NCBI RefSeq assembly: GCF_034479615.1
Contig: NZ_CP140255.1
Location: 434,001-498,000, forward strand
From: Vreelandella neptunia
GTDB taxonomy: Bacteria > Pseudomonadota > Gammaproteobacteria > Pseudomonadales > Halomonadaceae
Length of the DNA stretch: 64,000 nt
Direction of reading: 5' to 3'
Positions within the stretch are counted from its first letter, which is position 1. Each line of letters starts with the position of its first letter. Both the position numbers and the translations under genes were made by a program. Positions 10,880 to 18,197 of this stretch are shown piece by piece. Below the pieces are notes generated by a model that saw only the letters and a list, made by a program, of their open reading frames with translations, was not told the DNA's origin and made no database searches.

Positions 10880-11620
10880 ATGAGTGCAAGGACGTTGACT
10901 TGCCAAGTCACCGAGGTTGAGAACTTAAGCCCCGATGTGTTTGGTGTGACGCTAGCCGGACGCGCCGAAGCCATGCAGCATGCGCCGGGGCAATATTTAG
11001 AGCTTAAGCTGGACGACACCACCTGGGTGCCGTTTTCGATCGCCAGTGCCGATCGCAGCGATGGTGTTATCGAGCTGCATATTCAGCACTGGCCGGAGCG
11101 GGATAACTCAGCACGGCTGCGTGAACTGCTGCAGGTAGCCAACCAGCTCACGCTGCGTTTGCCCGGCGGTGAGTGCGTGCTTGACCGCGAGAGCGAAAGG
11201 CCGCTGCTGTTGATAGCGGCAGGCACCGGTTTTTCCCAGATGAAAGCCATTGTCGAAGCGGCACTGCATGAACAGCCCGAACGAGAAATTTCGCTGTGGT
11301 GGGCCGCCCGGGAACACCGCGACCTCTATTTGGAGCAGTTGGCCAGCCAGTGGGCGCAAACCCACGCCAATGTCTGCTTTCATGCGGTAACCGAATCGCC
11401 CTTGGAAGAGCCGTTAGCAGCGGGCGAGCGGATTGCCCATCACCTGGGGCGTATTGATCAGGTGTTGAAAACCGCAGATATCACGCCAGACACCCACGAT
11501 GTTTATATCTCGGGTTCGCCCAACATGGTCTACGCCTGCCTGGATGTGCTCGACACGAAAGGCATGAAGCTTGAGCGGGTGTTTTCGGATGTGTTTGCCT
11601 ATGCACCCCGTTCTACTTAA
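10880..11620 (+). CDS. fre: NAD(P)H-flavin reductase (Fre/LuxG family)
   Basis: Cytoplasmic reductase that passes electrons from NAD(P)H to free flavins; free reduced flavin serves ferric reduction and flavin-dependent enzymes. The 246-residue protein has the ferredoxin-reductase fold: flavin motif VPFSIAS, the nucleotide-binding motif AAGTGFSQMKAIVE, and the C-terminal VYISGSPNMVYACLD segment. Start at 10880 (MSARTLTCQV) is preceded by AGAGG; an in-frame ATG 18 bases upstream has no such site. It follows ubiD after 41 bases, as in enterics and pseudomonads. Confidence 0.92.
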   Translation: MSARTLTCQVTEVENLSPDVFGVTLAGRAEAMQHAPGQYLELKLDDTTWVPFSIASADRSDGVIELHIQHWPERDNSARLRELLQVANQLTLRLPGGECVLDRESERPLLLIAAGTGFSQMKAIVEAALHEQPEREISLWWAAREHRDLYLEQLASQWAQTHANVCFHAVTESPLEEPLAAGERIAHHLGRIDQVLKTADITPDTHDVYISGSPNMVYACLDVLDTKGMKLERVFSDVFAYAPRST

Positions 11621-11679
11621 TATGACCGCAGCGTTGTAACGCTCACCCTGATATAGCGTTGTCAAAAAAGGAGGCTAAC

Positions 11680-11808
11680 ATGGCCCATCACGACGAAAAC
11701 TTTAAAGACGATTCTGGTTTCCTGTCCATCTTTCTAGGCTTGGTGGTGCTGGTAAGTATGAGCGCTCTGCCCGCGACGATTGGCGTGATTCAAGCTTTTG
11801 GCGGTTGA
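11680..11808 (+). CDS. Small membrane protein, 42 residues
   Basis: A short ORF with one of the best Shine-Dalgarno sites of the window: AAGGAGG with 6 bases to the ATG. The product begins MAHHDENFKDDSGFLSIFLG, acidic and hydrophilic, then has one hydrophobic segment (about residues 14-40: FLSIFLGLVVLVSMSALPAT and on), ending in IQAFGG. I predict a single-pass inner-membrane peptide with its N-terminus in the cytoplasm. It lies 59 bases after fre and may share its transcript. No named family is recognised; the strong ribosome site and clean hydrophobic profile support a real gene. Confidence 0.75.
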   Translation: MAHHDENFKDDSGFLSIFLGLVVLVSMSALPATIGVIQAFGG

Positions 11809-11932
11809 GTATTGCCATTTGCAGCGCTTGCAGGCAGGATTAAACCTCTACGCCATGGCGGCAGCCCTATCATACGATTTACTGGGGCTAGTGATTGCCA
11901 GCGAAACTAACAGATTCTAACGGAATATGGGC

Positions 11933-12043
11933 ATGCAGCGACTAACCAACCCTCATACAGTGAACCCGCAGCCAGAATTGGCTGGCGGCTTTGCGTTTTA
12001 TGGGTATTGGTTTAGCCACGGTGTGCCCCTGGCCGACGCCTAA
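11933..12043 (+). CDS. Aromatic-rich leader peptide 1 of DAHP synthase
   Basis: A 36-residue ORF (MQRLTNPHTVNPQPELAGGF then AFYGYWFSHGVPLADA). Residues 20-27 read FAFYGYWF: six of eight are Phe, Tyr or Trp, the three end products of the pathway whose first enzyme is encoded downstream. An in-frame ATG at 11927 could be the start instead; the only Shine-Dalgarno-like bases are GGA at 11922-11924. The stop at 12041 lies inside the 5' half of the following hairpin. This is the expected design of a ribosome-mediated attenuator. No convincing promoter was found in 11809-11932. Confidence 0.8.
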   Translation: MQRLTNPHTVNPQPELAGGFAFYGYWFSHGVPLADA

Positions 12044-12121
12044 CGTCGCGCCACCAGGCACACCACTCGGTTGCCTGCCGCAAGCACAGAAGCCCCGGTC
12101 GGTAACCCCGCCGGGGCTTTT
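12020..12121 (+). promoter_or_regulatory. Transcription attenuator after leader peptide 1
   Basis: Three mutually exclusive structures are visible. Hairpin 1:2 pairs GGTGTGCC (12020-12027) with GGCACACC (12057-12064), extended by TGG/CCA after a 2-base bulge. A possible antiterminator pairs GGTTGCC (12069-12075) with GGTAACC (12101-12107), including one wobble. The terminator pairs AGCCCCGG (12091-12098) with CCGGGGCT (12111-12118), followed by TTTT. The aromatic codons end at 12013, 7 bases before hairpin 1:2, so a stalled ribosome would mask its 5' arm. The fit to a classical attenuator is good; the antiterminator is the weakest part. Confidence 0.75.
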
Positions 12122-12204
12122 GGCGTTTTGGGCCTTGTATTGTGAAACATGGCTATTGTTGGGTTTAGTGAGTTTTCATTATTATTTCATCAAGGAGCAG
12201 CATC

Positions 12205-12366
12205 ATGATCTATCGCGCACTGACTAACGCTTTCGCTACCTATTTTGTTGTTTATGGCTATAGCTGGCGATTTAGCGACGCGCGGTCGGTGCTAGCTGCC
12301 ACCTCCGACCGTGTTCACTTGGGTGGTCACACAGCCATACGATGTCACACGATCGCGGAGAGTTAA
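12205..12366 (+). CDS. Second aromatic-rich leader peptide before DAHP synthase
   Basis: A 53-residue ORF with AAGGAG 7 bases before its ATG. The product starts MIYRALTNAFATYFVVYGYS and continues WRFSDARSV; residues 10-23 contain F, Y, F, Y, Y, W and F. Its stop TAA (12364-12366) is 2 bases before the DAHP synthase ATG, so the two are probably translationally coupled. It has no T-run terminator after it, so any control would act on translation or through Rho rather than through an intrinsic terminator. It resembles no protein family I know. The repeated aromatic theme makes chance unlikely, but translation is unproven. Confidence 0.6.
   Translation: MIYRALTNAFATYFVVYGYSWRFSDARSVLAATSDRVHLGGHTAIRCHTIAES
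12283..12311 (+). promoter_or_regulatory. Hairpin within leader ORF 2
   Basis: CGGTCGG (12283-12289) pairs perfectly with CCGACCG (12305-12311) around a 15-base loop. Its 3' arm shares bases with CTCCG (12303-12307), which could instead pair with CGGAG (12356-12360), the Shine-Dalgarno region of the DAHP synthase gene. The two pairings exclude each other, which would allow a translational switch. The second pairing is only 5 bp and the direction of control is not obvious. Confidence 0.35.
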
Positions 12367-12368
12367 TC

Positions 12369-13466
12369 ATGAATGCGCCTGTCAGCCCTGTTATTAATAA
12401 AACCGTTGTAAACACTGCCCACGCTACTGCTCGACTAACGCCTTCAGCGCCTGAGCCCACTGCCAAGCGGCTGCCTACTCCCGCCGAACTCAGGCAACGC
12501 ATCTCGTTAAGCGACCCGCTAACGGAACAAATTGCCCGTCAGCGCCACGCCGTACAGCAAATTTTGAGTGGTCACGATGACCGCCTGCTGGTTGTCGTTG
12601 GCCCTTGCTCCGTTCACGACCCAGATGCAGCGCTGGAGTACGCCGACCGCCTGGCTGCGCTAAGCGAAGAGATCAGCGAACGTATTTTACCGGTAATGCG
12701 CGTCTACGTTGAAAAACCGCGTACTACCGTGGGCTGGAAAGGGCTGGCCTACGACCCTGGCTTGGATGGCAGCGGTGATATGCCCCGTGGGTTGGCGCTA
12801 TCTCGTGAACTGATGCATGCCGTCGCTGCTCGCGGTCTGCCGGTGGCTACCGAGCTTTTACAACCGATGCTGGCGCCCTACGTAGACGACTTACTAAGCT
12901 GGGTGGCGATTGGCGCACGCACCACCGAATCTCAGCTGCACCGTGAGCTGGCCAGTGATTTGTCAGCGGCGGTGGGGTTCAAAAATGCCACCAGTGGCGA
13001 TGTACAAGTGGCTATCGATGCCATGAGTGCGGCGGCCCACCCGCACCAGCGTTTCGCGGTAGACCCGCAAGGTTACCCAATCGTCCAGCAAACTGCAGGC
13101 AACCCGCACACCCACGTGGTGCTGCGTGGCGGGCACGGCGAGCCGAACTATCAGGCACAACACGTACGTGCTGCAACCACTGCGCTGCGTAATGCCGGGC
13201 AAAACCCACGGCTCATGGTTGATTGCAGCCATGCCAATGCGCGTAAAGACCATCGTCGCCAGAGTGAAGTGATGCTGGATGTATTGGCGCAGCGTCAGGC
13301 AGGCGAGGCCAACCTGGTCGCGCTGATGCTGGAAAGCCACCTGTTCGAAGGCAAGCAGCCACTTAAGCCTGGCGCCATGCGCTACGGCGTATCGGTCACC
13401 GACGCCTGCGTGGGCTGGGAAACGACCGAACACTTACTCAAAACGGCTGCAGAGCGTTTGGCGTAA
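12369..13466 (+). CDS. 3-deoxy-7-phosphoheptulonate (DAHP) synthase, class I
   Basis: Condenses phosphoenolpyruvate and erythrose 4-phosphate, the entry reaction of the shikimate pathway to Phe, Tyr and Trp. The 365-residue protein is of the AroF/AroG/AroH type, with GPCSVHD, the YVEKPRTTVGWKG block and MVDCSHANARKD. Which of the three feedback types it is cannot be decided from sequence alone. Start at 12369 (MNAPVSP) has GGAGAG 7 bases upstream; an in-frame ATG 27 bases earlier lies inside leader ORF 2. The leader with tandem aromatic ORFs suggests control by charged aromatic tRNAs. Confidence 0.94.
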   Translation: MNAPVSPVINKTVVNTAHATARLTPSAPEPTAKRLPTPAELRQRISLSDPLTEQIARQRHAVQQILSGHDDRLLVVVGPCSVHDPDAALEYADRLAALSEEISERILPVMRVYVEKPRTTVGWKGLAYDPGLDGSGDMPRGLALSRELMHAVAARGLPVATELLQPMLAPYVDDLLSWVAIGARTTESQLHRELASDLSAAVGFKNATSGDVQVAIDAMSAAAHPHQRFAVDPQGYPIVQQTAGNPHTHVVLRGGHGEPNYQAQHVRAATTALRNAGQNPRLMVDCSHANARKDHRRQSEVMLDVLAQRQAGEANLVALMLESHLFEGKQPLKPGAMRYGVSVTDACVGWETTEHLLKTAAERLA

Positions 13467-13546
13467 TTGCATTTGTAAACGCTATTACTTGTTTGCCCTG
13501 GCCAGCCCCGTATCATAGGGCGTTTGCAGCGATAATGAGGCTGGCC

Positions 13547-14059
13547 ATGGTATTTACCCTAGAACATCACGACCCCGAGACCTACCGCCGCAAAGCCCGC
13601 ATGATCAGCTTTGCCATGGCGGGGCAACTGATTATTTTCGGCCTCCTGTTCTCAATGCTCCTTACCTCCACCTTTGGCAGCAGCCTATGGCTCAATGCCC
13701 TGGGCGTGCTACTGGGGCTATTGGCTACCAGCGCGCTGTTTGCCGTGCTGCGTGAGCGCCCCTGGATGACGGAGGTGCGCTACGTCTGGCAGCTCAAACA
13801 TCATTTGTCGCAAGTCAGTGGCTATCTTTCGCAACTGCGTAAAGCGGTGGAAGAGAACAATCGCACGGCGCTGGATCTTCTCACTTTCTATCACCAGGGC
13901 ATGGCGCAGTTGGCAGAGCTTAACGGGCGCACCACCGACGACGACGCAGAACGGCTAGCGGAAAAAATGCAGGTTAAAATCAAACGCGAAGAGCTAGGGT
14001 TGCCCCCGCAGGTGCGAAGTATCGATACGCACGATCTGCAGGCGTTCAAACGCGGGTAA
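13547..14059 (+). CDS. DUF3087 family membrane protein
   Basis: 170 residues from the ATG at 13547, preceded by GAGG at 8 bases; earlier in-frame ATGs at 13493 and 13535 give a less natural N-terminus. The product begins MVFTLEHHDPETYRRKARMI, which fits my memory of the DUF3087 family, then has two hydrophobic segments (about residues 24-45 and 52-70) and a helical, charged cytoplasmic-looking tail. Function is unknown. It follows the DAHP synthase by 80 bases in the same direction, without a clear terminator between. Confidence 0.7.
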   Translation: MVFTLEHHDPETYRRKARMISFAMAGQLIIFGLLFSMLLTSTFGSSLWLNALGVLLGLLATSALFAVLRERPWMTEVRYVWQLKHHLSQVSGYLSQLRKAVEENNRTALDLLTFYHQGMAQLAELNGRTTDDDAERLAEKMQVKIKREELGLPPQVRSIDTHDLQAFKRG

Positions 14060-14104
14060 GAAGTTCAGCAAGCAATAGAGTTAGTTATACAGGGAGCATG
14101 ACGT

Positions 14105-14836
14105 ATGAATACGTTAAAAGCATGGGGTGGGGCCATCGCCGCTGCCGGTTTAATAGTGGTGCTTGGGGGGTGTGCAGCGACGCCCTCCACAGAAACGAAC
14201 GCCGCTAACCAAGCAACGTTGGATAACCGGGCGCCCTTTCTGCCTTCGGCGCTTTTTCCTGGCTCTGCCCAGCGTTTTGATGCGTGGCACTGCGAGCCCG
14301 CTCAGCAGCACTTAGTGACTGCCACCAATGCCAACGATTTGCGCCTATGGTCGCTGCATGGCGCATGGCGGCTGCCCCAAGCCGTCGTAGCCAGCGGCGC
14401 CCGCTACCAAGATGGTGAGATCAGTTTCTGGAACCGGGGCGACAAGGCGTTAGTGGAAACGTCAAGAGGGCAGCTGCAGTGCTCGCTGGCCGAGCAGCGT
14501 GACGCCTTAACCCGAGCTGCGAAGCCCGGCGTGATGTTCTTTGGCCAGGGTAACGAACCGGGCTGGACGGTGGCGTTAGCGAATGACACGCCAACGTTGA
14601 CGATGGAGACGAACTATGGGGAAGAGCGCCTTCAACTACCTTATATGGTTAGTGTGATGGACAATGAAGCGGGTCGGGTCGTGATTGAAAACGCTGACGT
14701 GGAGCCCTTTTTCCGCGTGCGTATCGACGCTGGAGCCTGTTTCGATAACATGAGCGGCAAACCTTTCCCCGCTCGCGTTACGCTGACCTATGGTGGGGAG
14801 CAATATAGCGGCTGTGGCCAAGGTATTGCACCCTAA
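14105..14836 (+). CDS. Lipoprotein with MliC-like and COG3650-like domains
   Basis: 243 residues with a lipoprotein signal (hydrophobic stretch then LGGC, Cys 23), so it should be lipid-anchored in the envelope. A middle segment around YQDGEISFWNRGDKALVE with a paired Cys resembles MliC, the membrane-bound inhibitor of c-type lysozyme. The C-terminal part starting GNEPGWTVAL resembles the COG3650 type of outer-membrane-associated domain. A role in lysozyme resistance or envelope protection is an inference from these families. AGGGAG stands 8 bases before the start. It is convergent with the next gene, 12 bases away. Confidence 0.7.
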   Translation: MNTLKAWGGAIAAAGLIVVLGGCAATPSTETNAANQATLDNRAPFLPSALFPGSAQRFDAWHCEPAQQHLVTATNANDLRLWSLHGAWRLPQAVVASGARYQDGEISFWNRGDKALVETSRGQLQCSLAEQRDALTRAAKPGVMFFGQGNEPGWTVALANDTPTLTMETNYGEERLQLPYMVSVMDNEAGRVVIENADVEPFFRVRIDAGACFDNMSGKPFPARVTLTYGGEQYSGCGQGIAP

Positions 14837-14848
14837 TAAAGCGCTAGC

Positions 14849-15919
14849 TCAGCAGCGATAAACCACACGCTCGGCTCGCCATTCTTGCGCCTCGAAATCG
14901 CTGGCGCACAGGGCCGAGGTGTTGCCTGCGGCACGAGCGGCGAGACGCGATAGCGTTTCTATCTGAATGTCACGGGTACTTTCCAACTGTTCGCTTACCG
15001 CAAGCGGTACCCAAAGCTCGCCCTCTAACGTGGCCAGGGTAAAACTAAACGGATGAAAGCCCGGGAAGCCGAGTCGAATATCGGTGGCGACCAGCGTCTC
15101 TTTTCCATCCAGTAGCCGCGTTTCATAGCGTAAAAAAGAACCCGCAAACCACGTTAAACGCTCTCCATGTTGGCTGGCCAGGGCGAACTCCTCTAGTTCA
15201 GTATTACGAACCAGCGGCTCAAGACGCGGCTGACGGTCGCCGTCAAACACACTGATCAGGCTTTCATAATAGCGGTCACCATCAATCACCGTGGCGCGCC
15301 ATAGCACAATGTTGAACGGCGTTGGCTGTAACAGCAGCGGAGCTTCTTCCAGCCCCTGCTCCGCCAGGGCTGGGGCAAGACGTTGTTCTACCAGCAATTT
15401 CGCACCCGCTGCCATCATTAGGTAAACACTCGTGATGGTCAGCCCCCAGGTACAGGCTTTACGTACCCGTTTAGAGAAGAGGGCGATTCCCAGAGTGAGT
15501 AACAACGGCAGCGTATAAAGGGGATCGATAATAAAAATAATTGGCCACGCGGCGGGAACGAGGTCAAGTGGCCAAAGTAACTGGGTGCCGTAAGTGGTCA
15601 GCGCATCAAGTAGCGGATGGGTAATCAGAATAAGCGCAAAAAAGCACCACCAGTGGGGCAGGCTAATACCTTTTGCAGGAGCAAATCGCGCGCTCAGCAG
15701 CGCCAACAGGGTGGCTAACCCGGTGAGTACAAAAAGCGAATGACTAAAACCGCGATGCTCGGTGACATTGGCGACGGCGTCGCCATAATCCAACGCTACA
15801 TCAAGATCGGGCAGGGTGCCGAGTACGGCGCCGATGAGGATGGCCTTACGGCCTAAGCGTCGGCCCAGTACGGCACCGCCAATGGTTGCGCCAAGCGCGG
15901 CTTGAGTGACTGAATCCAC
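14849..15919 (-). CDS. YdjM-type metal-dependent hydrolase, inner membrane
   Basis: 356 residues. The N-terminus has the DUF457/YdjM pattern: MDSVTQAALGATIGGAVLGR, then TLPDLDVALDY and HRGFSHSLFVL, with conserved Asp and His expected to bind metal, and later THPLLDALTTYG. Several hydrophobic segments fill the first 190 residues; the C-terminal 160 residues look like a soluble domain. E. coli YdjM is a LexA-controlled membrane protein of this family; the substrate is unknown. The gene is convergent with the lipoprotein gene and divergent from gloA. Confidence 0.78.
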   Translation of the reverse strand: MDSVTQAALGATIGGAVLGRRLGRKAILIGAVLGTLPDLDVALDYGDAVANVTEHRGFSHSLFVLTGLATLLALLSARFAPAKGISLPHWWCFFALILITHPLLDALTTYGTQLLWPLDLVPAAWPIIFIIDPLYTLPLLLTLGIALFSKRVRKACTWGLTITSVYLMMAAGAKLLVEQRLAPALAEQGLEEAPLLLQPTPFNIVLWRATVIDGDRYYESLISVFDGDRQPRLEPLVRNTELEEFALASQHGERLTWFAGSFLRYETRLLDGKETLVATDIRLGFPGFHPFSFTLATLEGELWVPLAVSEQLESTRDIQIETLSRLAARAAGNTSALCASDFEAQEWRAERVVYRC

Positions 15920-16047
15920 AGGTTTCTCCGACGGGTAAAGCCAGCTAAGATAAACGTTATGATTTAATTATACAGCGTTGTAGTGATTTATTTCCGCTGT
16001 CAAGTTTTTGTAAAGTATGGCCAAGGCCATTTTTATCAGGAGTCGAT

Positions 16048-16488
16048 ATGCAATATCTACATACCATGGTGCGTGTTAGTGACCTAGACGCTTCGCTGCG
16101 TTTTTACTGCGATCTGCTGGGTCTTAAAGAAGTTCGCCGAAAAGAGAATGAGAAAGGGCGCTTCACGCTGGTGTTTCTGGCTGCACCCGAAGATGAGTCA
16201 CGCTCAGAGCGTTTGACGGCTCCGGAGCTTGAGCTGACGTATAACTGGGATCCCGAAGAGTACACCGGCGGGCGTAATTTTGGCCACCTAGCTTACCGGG
16301 TGGATGATATCTATGCGCTCTGCCAACATCTTCAGGACAATGGCGTGACGATTAACCGCCCGCCCCGTGATGGCCATATGGCGTTTGTTAAATCACCGGA
16401 CGGAATCTCTGTGGAGTTGCTGCAGAAGGGCGATGCCCTGGCGCCACAAGAGCCTTGGGCCTCCATGGAAAACACCGGCAGCTGGTAG
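16048..16488 (+). CDS. gloA: Lactoylglutathione lyase (glyoxalase I)
   Basis: Isomerises the hemithioacetal of methylglyoxal and glutathione to lactoylglutathione, the first step of methylglyoxal detoxification. The 146-residue protein has the expected metal ligands at His5, Glu62, His80 and Glu123, in the motifs LHTMVRV, LELTYNW, NFGHLAY and SVELLQ. CAGGAG lies before the ATG. It is slightly longer than E. coli GloA (135). The stop codon is part of the first unit of a tandem repeat that leads into the next gene. Confidence 0.95.
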   Translation: MQYLHTMVRVSDLDASLRFYCDLLGLKEVRRKENEKGRFTLVFLAAPEDESRSERLTAPELELTYNWDPEEYTGGRNFGHLAYRVDDIYALCQHLQDNGVTINRPPRDGHMAFVKSPDGISVELLQKGDALAPQEPWASMENTGSW

Positions 16489-16544
16489 CTATTACACAAA
16501 TAGCTATTCCACAAAGACTATTCCACAAAGGCTATGACACAAGG
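16486..16544. repeat. Four-copy 14-15 base tandem repeat
   Basis: Units TAGCTATTACACAAA (16486), TAGCTATTCCACAAA (16501), GACTATTCCACAAA (16516) and GGCTATGACACAAGG (16530) follow one another without gaps. The first unit contains the gloA stop codon and the last one runs up to the ribosome-binding region of the next gene. The core is CTATTCCACAAA. Confidence 0.85.
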
Positions 16545-16554
16545 AAAGTTCACC

Positions 16555-17016
16555 ATGACCATCAAAGGTTGGCGTTTACTGCCATTGCTCGCTTCCGTTG
16601 CGCTACTGCTAAGTGCGTGTAGCAGTTCGCCAGGGCCAAGCACTGCGCCGCAATCAGGGACGAGTGACTCATCGCTTTCGGGCGCCATTGTTGAACAGCG
16701 TTGGAACCTACTGTTGGTGGGCACCGATGAGCGGCTCTCCATGCCGGAAACGCCTTTTTTCCAGATTTCAAACGAGGGCAAAGTTAGCGGCCACGACGGC
16801 TGTAACCGCTTTACTGGTGAAGTAACACTCGGTGAAAACCAGCGCATTGAGTTTAGCCAACTGGCCACCACCCGTATGGCGTGCCCGCAAATGGGCGATG
16901 CCAAGCGGGTCACGGATATGCTGGAGACCGCCTATCGGTATTTGATTGACCATGACCGGCTGGTCTTCTTTGGCCCGGATAGTCGGGTGCTAGGCGGCTG
17001 GCGCGAAGGCAACTAA
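16555..17016 (+). CDS. META domain lipoprotein, HslJ-like
   Basis: 153 residues from the ATG at 16555 (GGAAAG upstream). A signal peptide with lipobox LLLSAC (Cys 19) predicts an envelope lipoprotein. The rest is one META domain: the SGHDGCNRFTGE motif and FSQLATTRMACP, as in HslJ, a heat-inducible outer-membrane-associated protein linked to novobiocin resistance in E. coli. Length fits a single-domain member. The molecular function is unknown. Convergent with the following FAD oxidoreductase gene, 9 bases apart. Confidence 0.82.
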   Translation: MTIKGWRLLPLLASVALLLSACSSSPGPSTAPQSGTSDSSLSGAIVEQRWNLLLVGTDERLSMPETPFFQISNEGKVSGHDGCNRFTGEVTLGENQRIEFSQLATTRMACPQMGDAKRVTDMLETAYRYLIDHDRLVFFGPDSRVLGGWREGN

Positions 17017-17025
17017 TATAGTCAG

Positions 17026-18159
17026 TTAGTTCTCAAAAGGCGGATTGAAGCGAGCGATAAAGCGCGCATCAATCCGCTTTTTCCATTGCCATACCCACTT
17101 TCCGGATACCCCAAAGCCACCGCGGCTGGCAATCGCGCGGCCGTCGCCAGTGCCAATGAGTGACAACACCCGTTTGGGCGGCTGCCAGGGGCGTAACGGT
17201 TCGCCATGGCAGGCGTGGCGGAGATTGTCCGCTAAGTGTGGCCCCATGCGCACTGCGTATACACCCGCGTTGGGCAGTGCTGGGGTAAACGCTGCGCAGT
17301 CGCCAGCGGCAAATATATTCGGCTGGCCGGTGACCTCCAGCGTGTTGTCTACGCGGATAAAACCGTGTTGATCCAACGGCAGCTCAGTGCTCACCAGCCA
17401 TGGGTGGCCGACAGCTCCCGTTGCCCAGAGCACGATGTCTGCATCGATGCGTTTACCGTCCTGGGTGGTTACCCCGCCTTCAACCAGCGTTTCGCCGCGT
17501 TGCTGACTGTGAACGGTAATGCCTGCCTGTGACAGCGCACGCCGAGTTAGCCAGCGTGGCAAGCGACCGGCATCGGGCAAAAGTGCGTTAGAGGCGCTGA
17601 GCAAATGTCCCTGCCAGTCAATATCGGGCCGCTGTTTGCGCAGTTGGGCCAGCACGCTCATCAGTGTCTCGCAGCCAGCCGCGCCCCCGCCAACGCCCAC
17701 CACCCGTTGGGCGCCACCGCTGGGTAAGTGGCGAATGTCATTTTGTAGCGCCTGCCAGCGCTGGTGCAGACTACCCAGTGGACGCATGGCCAGCAGCATG
17801 GGGAGGTTCTCCCCATGCTGCTGGGGAGATGCCAGAGTCGAACCGATGTTGACGGAAGCCACGTCAAAATTAACGCGCTCGCCATTCGCCAGCGCTACGT
17901 TACGTTCCCGGGTGTTGACCGTGTTCGCAGGGGAAAGAATTAGCCGGGCGTTGGCCCTTTGGCACAATGCCGCTATGTCGATCTGGGTCTCGCGCAGCGT
18001 ACACTCTCCCGCTAGCCATGCGGGTACGCTGCCGGAGTAAGCTGCTAAAGGACTATCGCTCACCACGGTAATGGCGATGCCTGGTTCAGGCTGTTTGGCA
18101 AAGGCTTCGAGTACAAAGGCGTGGGCGTGGCCCGCACCCATGAGTAATAATTGCTGCAT
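17026..18159 (-). CDS. FAD-dependent oxidoreductase of the SelD-associated type
   Basis: 377 residues. It begins with a dinucleotide fold LLLMGAGHAHAFVLEAF, has SDSPLAAYSGSVPAWLAG, a second nucleotide-binding motif VVGVGGGAAGCETLMSVL, and the FAD motif IFAAGDCAAF. The GHAH start and the YSGSVPAWLAG block are typical of the pyridine nucleotide-disulfide oxidoreductase family found fused to, or beside, selenophosphate synthase SelD. No selD is present in this window, so it may be a free-standing member or a type II NADH dehydrogenase relative. I took the second ATG (18159), with AGG 8 bases upstream, over 18165. Confidence 0.72.
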   Translation of the reverse strand: MQQLLLMGAGHAHAFVLEAFAKQPEPGIAITVVSDSPLAAYSGSVPAWLAGECTLRETQIDIAALCQRANARLILSPANTVNTRERNVALANGERVNFDVASVNIGSTLASPQQHGENLPMLLAMRPLGSLHQRWQALQNDIRHLPSGGAQRVVGVGGGAAGCETLMSVLAQLRKQRPDIDWQGHLLSASNALLPDAGRLPRWLTRRALSQAGITVHSQQRGETLVEGGVTTQDGKRIDADIVLWATGAVGHPWLVSTELPLDQHGFIRVDNTLEVTGQPNIFAAGDCAAFTPALPNAGVYAVRMGPHLADNLRHACHGEPLRPWQPPKRVLSLIGTGDGRAIASRGGFGVSGKWVWQWKKRIDARFIARFNPPFEN

Positions 18160-18197
18160 GGACATCGCCTATAGAAGAAGCAAGGTGCTGTTGGGGA

